In this document: positions 13,260-23,999 of the stretch, in pieces
Layout of the letters: each line of letters opens with the position of its first letter
Numbering within the stretch: position 1 is the first letter of the stretch
Assembly (NCBI GenBank): GCA_013397455.1
Contig: VYZB01000014.1
Location: 1,170,339-1,234,338, forward strand
Reading direction: 5' to 3'
Source: Crotophaga sulcirostris
Taxonomy: Eukaryota > Chordata > Aves > Cuculiformes > Crotophagidae
Length of the DNA stretch: 64,000 nucleotides
Notes under the pieces: generated by a model
Seen by the model: only the letters and a program-made list of their open reading frames with translations
Told to the model about the DNA's origin: nothing
Databases searched by the model: none
Position numbers and translations under genes: made by a program

Positions 13260-14100
13260 AAGGAAATATTAATTTAAGAGAAAAATCCTTTTCCTCCACT
13301 TTAAATTAAATTTAAAATTAAGGAAGACATCTCTATTCCTCCCATGGTAATCTTTCTTTTGTTTTTAATACAATGTATTATAACATCATAAATAGAAATG
13401 TAATCTTATTAAAAGACATGCAGCAAGTGCTACTTTATTGGAAACTTTTTTAAAAGAATAATTTACCAAGTTGAAATATTAATGCAACTGACTGGAAATT
13501 ACAGATTTTTTTACTAGGACATAGTCATTTTTTAAAAAGCAAATTAAGGTAGATATATTTCAAAGAAGTTGAATTTCCAATTTCTGATATCACCAAGTTT
13601 TTACTAGCATATTCTGGAACCACTATGTATTTTTTTTAAAAGATCTCTTTAATTTAAAATTTATTCAAATGTAAATTAAAAAAAAAATCTTTCCCCCTCG
13701 TAACTGTAATCTACATTGTTTGTAAGTGTGGAGCAGAAACTAATTTATCTATAAAAGTCTCAGTTTGACTGACTTGACTTTTATACAGTACAAATAGAGT
13801 TACACCAACCCAAGGCCCTTGCCTGTGAATGACACAGTGTAACACCTCACTTATCTAATTCCAAGGGGCAAGAGTGCAGAGTGTGCTCAATCTCCATGGT
13901 GTTAAACCTCAGCGGCAATTAACAACTTGCAGCTCTTTCAAGGATTTCTTTTCTCCCAACTTGACATATTCCTTACTATGACCAGAGAAGCACCTTTTTC
14001 CTTTATTCTTTCTTTACCCATGCAGAAATAATTAATAATTATTAATTATGTGTTGCTTAATGACCTCTAATAAATGTACCTGTACAATAAAATTTTGAAA
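13260..14100. promoter_or_regulatory. AT-rich block, candidate conserved noncoding element or matrix-attachment-like region
   Basis: From about 13280 to 13700 the sequence is very AT-rich, with many TTTAAA, TTAAAT and AATTTA motifs. It is followed at 13700-13960 by less biased text with homeodomain-like cores (TAATTTA, CAATTAAC). It ends in the palindromic ATTAAT cluster at 14028-14049. It contains no repeat I recognise. Conservation cannot be judged from one sequence. Confidence 0.3.
14028..14049. repeat. Perfect 22-bp AT-only palindrome
   Basis: The left arm ATAATTAATAA (14028-14038) is the exact reverse complement of the right arm TTATTAATTAT (14039-14049), with no spacer. It contains overlapping ATTAAT/ATTAATTA homeodomain-type cores. 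It lies about 65 bp before the CR1 copy at 14115. Confidence 0.9.
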
Positions 14101-14114
14101 GGAAGTGTTTCCTG

Positions 14115-14309
14115 TTGAGGGCGGGGAGACAAGGGCACAGGTTGCCCAGAGCAGTGGTAGCTGCCCCATCCCTGGAGGTGTTCAAGACCAGGTTGGATGG
14201 GGCTTTGAGCCCCCTGATCCAGTGGAAGGTATCCCTGCCCATGGCGGGGGGTGGAACTGGATGGGCTTTCAGGTTCCTTCCACCCCAAACTGTTCCATGA
14301 TTCTATGAC
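14115..14309 (+). mobile_element. CR1 LINE fragment, 3' end, sense
   Basis: The plus strand encodes the last residues of CR1 ORF2 (HRLPRAVVAAPSLEVFKTRL, then DGALSPLI). It then shows the typical CR1 3' region with GGAACTGGATGGGCTTT and ends at CATGATTCTATGAC, the CR1 terminal repeat. Only about 195 bp survive, so it is a short 5'-truncated insertion. The reading frame runs past the expected ORF2 end without meaning. The 3' edge is precise; the 5' edge is approximate. Confidence 0.93.
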
Positions 14310-14419
14310 TCGGGGCCTGGTTCACTTGCATTCGGTGCTGCTCTGCCTCCTGCACTGTCTCGGGGCTTGTTATTGTAATATTTAGTCTTGCATGAGTGAG
14401 TTATAGATAGGGAAGCAAT

Positions 14420-15080
14420 CACAAACTCATGAAGGCGCTCAGCAATAGCTTTGGCAGCCCTGGCCCTAAGTGGAATCCTGGCCTCTGCGATTTCTCGGTT
14501 GCTTCTTGGTTTGTCCTGTGTTGGGGCTTCCCTCCCCCTTGCCCTGTCTCTGATCTGGTACAGCAGTGCTGCTCCACAGCCTTGGCTTCACATTGCCCTT
14601 CTGCTGCAGCTGCCCGGAGCTGGAGGAGACTGTTGTGTTCCTGTCCCAAGGAGTTTCATTTGTTCCGACTGCTGTGAGCAGTGCCTGTCCTGCTGGCCCC
14701 GCAGCGCTGCCGCCCGAGCGTGCTCTTCAGCCAGACCTGTCCCCGCATAGCTGCACTGTCTGAGCACTGCGGGTTCTTAATGCGCAACATCTCCAAGAAA
14801 CGCTCCTCCTCCATCCACCCTACTATAGGCCTCCCAGGGATTTGTCCCTCAGCAGTCAGAATTATCTTTGCTGGTCTGGTGTCTCCTTAGGTAGCTACTG
14901 GGCAAACTGATGTTCAAGCCTGTCTCTATGAGACCTCTTCCTCTACGGCGCTCCTTCCCACTCCGTGTGGCTCAGTCGATGCCGCACATCCTGAGCCCAG
15001 CTGAGGCTGCCTCTGGCCTGGTGATGCTGCTCGGATTTGAAGCCTCAACCTGTGTGTCCTTGTTCTGTGCATTCTGTGGT
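14420..15080. other. GC-richer block without recognised content
   Basis: This stretch after the CR1 copy is clearly richer in G and C than its surroundings (for example GCCCCGCAGCGCTGCCGCCC near 14697) and contains scattered CpGs. Several overlapping open frames of 60-99 codons occur on both strands with no resemblance to a known protein. It could be an old retrocopy or a repeat that I cannot name. Confidence 0.35.
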
Positions 15081-17390
15081 TTTGGGGGTTAAAATGAGGA
15101 TTGTTCCCTGGGATTTTTGTGGGTGTTGAGTGGTTGTGTTTTGGACTTTCCAAAATCCTGGCAAGCCCTGGTATCCATCTTAATAGGGTATTGACGAGAG
15201 CCAGCTCTGCGGGAAGCTAAGCTTCTTGCTGTTTCTTGGTATTTCAGCAGATCTGCTTAAAGGACCTTCTTATCTCATGTTTGCATCTTTTGCTTCTGTT
15301 CAGAGCAGTACAGTTAATGAGGGGTCTACACCGTGGGGGCAAAGATGGGTTTTGGGCAGGCTGTGTTAACGTGAGTGGCATCAGTTGCCAAATGTGTTCT
15401 ACATCAGTCTTCCTTGCACCTTCAAACCCATCATGTGCAGTAGATGATATTTTACCAATCGTTGTTAACTTTTTTATAGCTGTTTAAAGTCCTATGCTCA
15501 AATCGGATTTTGTTGTCAGTTGGCAAGTAACTTGAGTACATAGATGCCTCTTTGTAATATATCAGTTTGTTCATCAGAGAAAACTGCAATGTCAAGAGTC
15601 CTCTTCCCCCGCTTCCTGAAATTTTGATGCATGTTTTTTGAAGAAGTCATGAAAGGATTTAAATCCAAAGCTGAAAAGCCTGACTGGAACTGATTACTTT
15701 GAGCTTGTTGTTTACAACATACGAATTGGGGGTTAAAAAAAGAAAGACAACAACATGAGGTTTTTGTTATGAACATTCTTACTTTTGATTTCCCTAGCAA
15801 AGACCGTGGTGTATGGAGAATGTAAAAAAGAATAACAATAAAAGCATATTGAATAGTTAGCAACTTTTTTGAGGAAACTAATTTTTGATAGTCTGTGCAG
15901 TAATGATAGAAGCTCTTTGTAGTTCTAAGATGCAGCTTTGTAGATCCCTGTCATGGGTAGGATGAATGCTGTCAGAGAACAAGCACTGATATGCTGTCAG
16001 TGTTTAATGCATTTGATATTTAAAAAGTAATTTCCTTATTATCATGTATTTTTAAATTGTTTAGAGGCAGAAAGAATATCTGTTGTGGTATTAGTATCTT
16101 TTTTTGTGGACAAAATAGAACATAGGATATTGCCATGAAGAAATCTTTTAAGCATTGCATAAAAGGATGAATCTGTTTTTTAACACTGACACTGGGTATA
16201 CAGGAGATGGGATATTGTTACAGTTCACAGTGAAAGCATGAAAGAAGCATAAAATAGGAAATAACAACTGCAGAACACATGCACACACTCTGGAATTAGC
16301 TCATCTGGAGGGAGTTATTTTCTTGAGTAATTAAACTTTCTGTGGGTATTGAAGACCATTCTGGGGCTTCCTGAGTCAAGTGGGGACTAAGTACAAAGCT
16401 GCATTGTAATTAAATAGCCAAGGCAACGTGCTTGGGAAGTGAGAAACCTGCAGCAGTCAACAACCCTGCTTTCTGCAGGTGGGTTGAAGTCTTGATGGGG
16501 ATTCTTATGATCCTGAAGAAGACAATTACATTTGTCAGACTGCGCTGCACACTAGATCTGTCTTCCACGGCACAGTGCTTTTGTTGTGTTTTTTTAGTAA
16601 TTTAAGTGCTTGTAACTGTAGGATTAGTAACACTGGGCACTGGGGAATGTTGCAGAGTGTTTGAGGCTGGAATAGGAAGGGAGTGCACTGCTGTGCCTGA
16701 GCCTTCCTGAGAGTGTGCTCTGGGGAAGTGAAAGCTTGGGCATTGGGTGTGCAGCTCTCCAGCTCTCTTCTACTTCTGCCAAGGCTGGCTTCTCTCTTGC
16801 TGGCCTGGCAATGTGGGACCTGTTCAAAGCGGTCGGGAAGGCTGCGTACCTCTTTGCTGTTGATCACTTGTGCTGTGGTCTCTGTTCTCAGCCAGAGCTG
16901 ATCTGCAGTGGCACGCAGTCAAAGCCTGTGTTGTTCCCAGCACTTGTGTGCACTGAGTGTCTCCTCTCAACCTGCTCCTTGCTTGAGAGAGATGGTGTGC
17001 ATTTGAGCTCCCACTGCGCACACCGCAAGGTGAGAGCATCCCTTTGTTCCTTACGGAGCTCTTCATCTCCTCCTTTCACTCTTGTGCTGTGAGAGCACTT
17101 CTTATCTGAAGATCAACACTTCTGAGTGCTCTAAAATCTAACTCTTTATGAGGCTTGTTATGAAAATTGATGTATGAAACAAGGAGGTAGAGAGCGGAGC
17201 ATTTGAGACCCGACAGGATATGAGCATGATCACGCCAAGGCAAGGCCAGTCAGGGCTGAGCAACCTGTAGCTGGGCTGTCCAACAAAGCACAGAGTAGGT
17301 CACGAGTCTGGTGCTAAAGATGCTTTGATTAATTCATCCTGGGCATCCATCCCTCCCCTGCACCAAGTCTTAGATTTTTGGTTAGAAATA

Positions 17391-17402
17391 TTTTTTTTTT
17401 TT
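17391..17402. repeat. T12 homopolymer
   Basis: Twelve thymines lie about 80 bp before the antisense CR1/L3-like text. This could be a decayed poly-A tail of that element in antisense, but CR1-clade elements normally lack poly-A, so slippage is more likely. Confidence 0.7.
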
Positions 17403-17479
17403 GAGTAATGGGCCTCAAACAGCATGTGGCACTGCAGTGACAGTCTTGCCAAAGACTGTCTGAAACTGAGTTATTGCTT

Positions 17480-17790
17480 CTAGTCTCTCTGTGCATGTGC
17501 CCCAGGATAGCAATTGCCTTTTTCTGCAGTGGTATTGCAGCATGAACTTTCATCTAATTCATTATCCACCCTAATGCTCAAGTCTTTCTGCATTGCTGCT
17601 TTCTAAACAGCAGTCTCTCACTTCGTTCCTGCGCTGATTATTATTTCTCCCCAACTGCATTGCCTTACATCTATCTTCAGTGGCATGTCTCACTTATATC
17701 AGCCCATTTCACTGAGCTTGCCAAGCAGCTGAATATTTTTGAGGCATTCTTGCTTGCTTCTCCTCTTCTTGGTTTAGTGTCATTTACATT
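17480..17790 (-). mobile_element. Old, diverged CR1/L3-like LINE fragment, antisense
   Basis: On the minus strand, QKKAIAILGHMHRETRSN at about 17470-17530 resembles the CR1-clade ORF2 segment usually read as AKKANAILGCI. Further upstream in the element, the plus-strand text TATCAGCCCATTTC and CATTGCCTTACATCTATCTTC follows the order of the antisense reverse transcriptase region seen in many sauropsid CR1/L3 copies. Frameshifts and stops are frequent, so this copy is much older than the other CR1s here. It has no clear 3' end. A chance resemblance is possible, and the boundaries are approximate. Confidence 0.6.
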
Positions 17791-17799
17791 TACTGAGTG

Positions 17800-20700
17800 T
17801 GGCGTTAGCTTTTTGCTTAAATTGGTTGTATAGGGAAGAACGGTGACCTCGTGCCTTCTCAGACGGTGCTGCACACCGTCGCTGTACGATTACAAAGTGT
17901 GCATCATTGCTGGTGATCTTTATCTATTTATTTCATCTGAGCTTTATTCCTGCTTTTTTGTTCTTGCTGCCAAAGGCCTCAGTGCTCTGCTCTTAGTATG
18001 AGGTTTTGTGTCGAGATCTTTATTGCATTCTCCGGAGACAAATGACCACGGAACCAAGTATTCGTCTTGGACCCTAAACCGCACCAGATCCTCCTGCTGG
18101 GAAATTTCCAGAAGAATTCTTGCCCGGGTGAAAAAATAATGGTGAACTGCAGAGCGAAGATGGAAGTTTGATTCATTTTACAGATTGACTCTGTAGTATT
18201 TATAGTGTCTTTTCCCTTTGAAGAATGCAACTTACTTGGAAGGAAAGGAGAGAGTTCTCAAAATGGTAGGTCACGTTTTTGGGGCATATATCCATGAATA
18301 ACAACTTGTTCAGTCAGCACAAAAAGTCTATTAATCTCAGTTTCCACTTTGTGTTTATATTTTGAAAAATAAATGTGGATGAAACCCTTTGCTACAAACT
18401 CTGTATGCAATGCAAGCAAGAAAAAGATGAAAAAACTCTGTTTTGTAGATCAGAAGCCAAATTAAATACGTTTTTACACAAATAAAAAGGAATCCTTGTT
18501 TGCTTGGTTCTACTCAGCTTTTAAGTTTGATCCTAAAATAATTTTTGTGGGTCTGGCTGGAATTGCTGTCACATGCTGGAGGCACTAAATCTGGCTACCT
18601 GAGCACTGCTGATCTGTTTCAGTGCAGAGTGATACAAATCTCAAGTTATTTCTGCTGGAGCCAGGGGAGCGTGCTGGTTTATGCCCTTCCATCCTTCCTC
18701 CAGGAGATTGTGCAGCCATAGATGGCGAGACCTGGCAGCACGCTGAGAGGAAGATATCTCACAGTGGGACTACAGCATTTCTCCTTTCTTTTCTTAAATA
18801 GTTCTTTATTGAGCTTTCCACCTTCTGCATTAATTTGAGAGCCTGAACCAAATAACCAGGAAGAGATTGATGTGGCCTCACTTTATTTCCCACAGTCAAT
18901 AAATTGTTAAATGGGCCAAAGGACACGGGTTAAAAAAATCCTTTTGTATAAAGAATGAGGGATTTTTATTAGCTGACAGAGCCCCTGTCTCTGAAGACTT
19001 TATAATGGGGTAAGTTTGATCTCATGCCACACAGTGGGAGCAACTCTGTTGACTTCATGAAGTGCCTCTGCATTGTCTGTGTGAATGGAATCAGCACCAT
19101 GCCCTGCAATTCCTGCTGAATGAGTGCTGGGCTGGCTGTGCCGTCAGTGATGGAGGCAGGTGAGCATGGAGGCCTGCCTTGGCCTGAGGATTGCGTGCAG
19201 CATCGATGCTGAACTCTTCCCCAGGAGACATCTGACGTGCTCTGAAAGAACAGTCACCCTCAGGGACTCTGCGTGAGTTTTGCAGTGAGGGCCCTGCTTT
19301 GTAGACACACACTTATCTTTACTGATGGAGCACAAAGGTAGCTTTAATGGGATGATGACATGAGTAAATGAAGTTGCAGGCTACCTATGGGGAGCATGAA
19401 TGTGTCTGGTGAGATGGCAGCCTGGGTGGACAGAGCAGGTCTGCGTCACAAGGTCCTTGCTATGGTTATTTGGATGAGTCTGGTAAATACTTTCTTTTAT
19501 CAAGATGCTTCTTGCTATGTGACTTAGGGCAATCTGTTTTGAAAACATTATAAGGCTGTACTGCAACAAATGCTGGCAGTGGATACAAGCGAATGATTTC
19601 CTGAGCAGAGAGGTGAAACTGGCAATTTTGCATGAGCTTGTGTGTTTTTATGAGTATTACTGGGTTTAGTGAAATGAAAATGGTGTGATTCTGCATTAAA
19701 CAAGGTATTGAAGATACAAAATGCTCCATTAAGGTCACAGTTATTTGCTGTTCAGAGGCTGCTCTTCTAAGACTGTGCATGCTGCAGCACCTCATTATGT
19801 GGGAATGGGAGTGAGAAAGGTGGTTCCAGCCACTGTGTTTTCTGTGGTGAAGCCTTTAAGTTTTAGGTATGTGCAGTAAGGCAAAAAGTGCAATGAAGCC
19901 CCTTTTGCTGTTGTTAATTTGTCATACAAACAAGTCTCCATTACACGTTTGTGGTTTATATGTTCCTGGATAAACCATGCCATGAATGAAGAAGGCAGAA
20001 TGGCCCCTTCTCAGTGTGCCCCTGCTGATGGACTCGCCTCCCTCTGCACGAACACACTCTGCTGCCTGTGGATTCTGGCTTATTCCATGCTTGCCTTCAG
20101 GCTTGCCCTTGGGAAAATAGTGCAAAGATGTTGAAGTTGGCTGGATGAGCAGTCCTTTTGCCCTGATACTTTTCATTGCCTTGGCTTGCTCTGGCCAGGC
20201 TACCCTCCGTATCAGAGAACCGAGTTTTTCTGTTTTCTCTAATATCCGCTGCGATTCTGTCAGCACCAGCTGAGAGAGCATCAGCTTTCCTGTGGAGGTC
20301 AGCCTTGCCTATGAACCTCTGCTCTGAAGTTTTATTTCTGTTTGCATCACATATTGTTATGAATAAAAATCAGAGGTTACATGACCCCTCTGAAGTGCAG
20401 CATGGAGAGGTGATGAACAAGGATGAGGATTCCTCCTTTTAAGAAATGCAGATAATGATTGTTAACAGAAGTCTGAGGGACTGTGAAGGATGCACAAGAG
20501 CAAGAGTTTTCCAAGTTACAGAGTTCTCAGGTGCTTCCAATTATTTTTCTGACTACCCTAATCAGAAGTGTGTAAAAGGAGGTGAGTTTTTAGGATGTGA
20601 TGTGCATTAGTCATCTTTAAGGTATCTTGAATTAGATGCCTCAAATACCCGTCTGTTTGAAACCTTTGTTTTAAAGGTAAATGGGGTGTATTTCAACATG

Positions 20701-22550
20701 CAGGGAAGTGTCAGGGAGCCCTTCAGAGGGGTAAAGGTTTTACTCTGGGTTTGGTTAAGCTGATTTTGATGTGTCTGCAGTTCTCAGTGATTCCGAAGCA
20801 GGGTCCTCAAACTTCGTTTCTGCAGCTATTGCAATTGCATGCTGCCTGCAGTGTGACACAAACATCAGCCCCTCCATCCTGGAGGAGGAGGAGTGCAGTT
20901 GTTTGGCTATTTTTTCTGCTCAACATTTCTGCATTTTCTCAAGAACAGTAACTGGTAACAGCCTGGATTTTTTCATGATGCGTTGCTGACACACTGGTAG
21001 ATTTGAATGCATGTATCGCAGTCTGAGAACTCTGGGAACCCAGGTATGATCCAAGTTCTCTGGCAGAAGCTTTTCTGCAGGGCACCATCCTCCTGGAAAG
21101 GATGACATTGCAGTTGGGTTAATTTGTGTGTTTTTATCTTGAAATGGAAATTGTTGGCACTGTTGGTTATCTGGCTGACTTTGCTTATTCCTAGCAGAAG
21201 TGCTGCAGGTGATGCCAGTTGACATCAGTGGTCCAAATTCACAGGCTATGTCATATCTTACACAGCTGATGCCAGCGGAGTGTAAGCCGTGAAAATGCAA
21301 AATGAAGCCCGTTCTAATCATCCGGCAGCATCTGTCTCTTTCTGGCCTGCCAGGCTTCTTTTTCTGAGTCCCCTTAATGGGGCATCATTAATGCAACTTG
21401 AAGTTGCCTTACTATCCTGCTAATGAGCTTTGCTCGTCTTGCTTATAAAGCCAGGCAGGCTGAGAGAGGGCTCCGTGGGAACTCATGACCGTGGAGACTG
21501 GTTTGCTTTTCCATGGGAGGGAGTCTGCTCTGCTGGAGAGTGGCTGAGCACACTGGGCATTGTGGTGCTTTTGCTTGTTCGTGTTGTGGTTTGGCATAAG
21601 TGGGAGACTTTCATGTCACCCTTAAACTCCATCCCTTGTAACATAAGGAAAAGGCTGCACTGGAAATCTCTTTTCTGTTGTTGGTCTACATCAGCGCTAA
21701 TGCTTTGGGACTTGCCTTGGAGTAATACACAATTGCATTACATTTAACTTGCTGGCTTTGAACTTGACAGGTTGCCAAGGGTTAATGCACCTAGTGACTG
21801 GGGTATTCATGTTTGGGATAAGGGCTTTTAATTCTCCTAGTTAATTTAATCCCCCCAGTTTGACAGTGTGTTCCCTGGACTATTTTTCATCTTCAGATTG
21901 CAGTCTGCTGGTTCGTTCCTGTAAAGGCCTGCTGTGCTCTGCATTTATGTTCTTGTTCTTGGCTGAGGTGGTAACAGCACAAATCCTATCAGACACGTGA
22001 ACAGCAGAGCATGAATGGGGTGAAAAGTCCCAGTGTCATTCTTTGGTATAGACCTGTGGACTGTGCTCATACAGGAATTAAGGGGCTGCCTGGGTGACTG
22101 TCATCTGGGCAAGGGATATTCCTGTCTTGGCGCGTGGAGCATCCGGATGGCTGTTATTTCACTTAGTCACGAGAAACTTATGATTTTTAAGTCCCCATAT
22201 TTCATTAAGGGAAAATTGCTTGTGCATTCATAGGAGAATAGGTTTTGTCTTTTATCTGATAATCAGAAGAAATCTCTGCAGCCTAATCAAAGGAAGAAGC
22301 CTCATTCAGAATATAATTTGTTGATGCTGTCTGACCACCATATGTTGTTTTAACTTTCATCCTTCTTTGGCAAGATATAAAATAATCTGCAAAATATGGG
22401 AATCCATGGCTGAAGAGTCTGTTTAAAAGTAATGCACTATCAAAATGGATTAGATGTGCCTGAAGAATTTCTAGATTTATTTGCTGTCAAAGGGTGGTAA
22501 AATATTTAAGGCAAATAGCCTGGTTGTGTTTAGGAAGCTGTCCATGAAAG
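17800..22550. other. Unique intronic sequence
   Basis: No exon, repeat or RNA gene recognised. The text is ordinary mixed-composition intron with chance open frames of up to about 133 codons on the minus strand. Confidence 0.7.
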
Positions 22551-22559
22551 AGCCTAGAG

Positions 22560-22672
22560 AGATGAATTTAACCATTATTTATTTTAATTGTACAAAAATA
22601 TTTTAATTGTTTAACATTATAAATTTATTTCCTTTAAGTTTTTTTTTCCCTCCTCTCTTTTTCCCTTCTGGC
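22560..22672. repeat. AT-rich tract followed by a pyrimidine tract
   Basis: ATTTATTTTAATTG and ATATTTTAATTGTTTAAC text is followed by an uninterrupted run of about 30 pyrimidines at 22639-22669. The tract resembles a polypyrimidine region but is not followed by an AG within the expected distance that opens a recognisable exon. Confidence 0.6.
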
Positions 22673-23339
22673 CCATTTGATAACATTTATATTAGGAGAT
22701 TGTCCAGAAGCCTAAAATTCTTTCCAGCAGATCATGTGTTACAGTGTATAGCGTGGCACGGTCTTCAGCTTACCTGCGTCTCTTCAGCACAGTCCAATTA
22801 AAAATGCAGTAAATGCACCTAGAGAAAGATGCTGGTTTTTCTTCTGTGAGGCTTGCTTAAAGCTTTAGGCTTGCAGATGGCTAAGTGTCCTGGCTCACTG
22901 ATCTCTGAAACACCATTTAAGAGATGATAAAAAAGCCCTTCAGGTAAATTTCTGGGCCCCCTTCCCTTTTAAGTGGGTTGTTGAGCAGTCTTCAAGAAAA
23001 TAGTGGTTTTCTTGTTTTTGAAAAGTTTCCTTTCTAAAGGCATTGATTTGATATAGAATTGATTGCTGCATTCCTTATGATTTAGTGCTTTTTTGTTACA
23101 CAGGATTTTATTTTTAACCCCTCTGCTTTAAGAGTTTTCATAGCGTGATGCTACTCCACATTCCAGTAGTCGAGTCTCGGCTCTCCAGAGACTGGTTTAT
23201 TTTCCAGCAGTAGCACCATGTTGAACTGTATCGGTTAAGGAGTGTGCCCACATCAAGGACAAGGACTAAAACCGATTCAGCTGCTTGTGTAGTCCAGAGT
23301 GGCAAGTCACAGAATGACTATGAGATGGGCAGTGTCTGT

Positions 23340-23960
23340 GCCTTTGACTTTGTACCATTTAATCGGAACAGCTGAGGACAGATTAGTGTGCAACCCTTGT
23401 CTTCAGAGAAGGCTTAAAAGAATCCGAGTTGGGCGCACAATCTCGTTAATCTACCATCATAACTAATGATTTCACCCTTCAGACATAAAGTATCAACCTT
23501 AAAGGATTTTCCTTACATAGCTGATGGCTTGATACCTTTTAAACACTAATGCCGAGGGTATAATCTCTCTGAATAGTATAATAGCTTTATATTTAAGGTA
23601 GATTGGGGATAAAATTTTGTGTTTTCATGTGAACTATGAATACTGGTGAAGTATTCAAGCAGGAATTACCTTATCGTACCTTTGAGGGCACTTATCAAAT
23701 AATTTTTATTGGAAAGTTAATACATTGAGACAGAGCGAATGGAAAGCTGATCAGAATGCTCAGGCGTATCCCAGCATTGCATTGCTTTTGCTGTCTCCAG
23801 ATATGCGGCATGGGTTGATTCATTTAGCACATCATCTAAAATCATGTAGCGTTCAGTACCGATTAAAATTATATGAAATTGTGTGGAAGAGATTTCTCCA
23901 TGTTAGCTCTGGAGGTTCCTCTGTTCCTTGCAGAAGTAGTGCTGGTAGACACAGCACAAC
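23340..23960. promoter_or_regulatory. Candidate conserved noncoding element
   Basis: This block is AT-rich but keeps intact CpGs inside non-repetitive text (AATCCGAG, GGGCGCAC, CTCGTTAATC, GCCGAGGG, AGCGTTC, ACCGATTAAAA). It also carries homeodomain-like cores (GTTAATC, GATTAAAA). Preserved CpGs in AT-rich unique intron often mark old constrained elements. This is pattern-based inference only; no alignment was possible. Confidence 0.3.
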
Positions 23961-23999
23961 CTGACTGACTGCAGGTGTTCTGCTTCATAGACACCAGCA

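Noticed and set aside
17439..17460. 9-bp inverted repeat GACAGTCTT / AAGACTGTC around GCCA
   Set aside because: A stem of this length is expected about once or more by chance in a window of this size, and it sits beside an old repeat.
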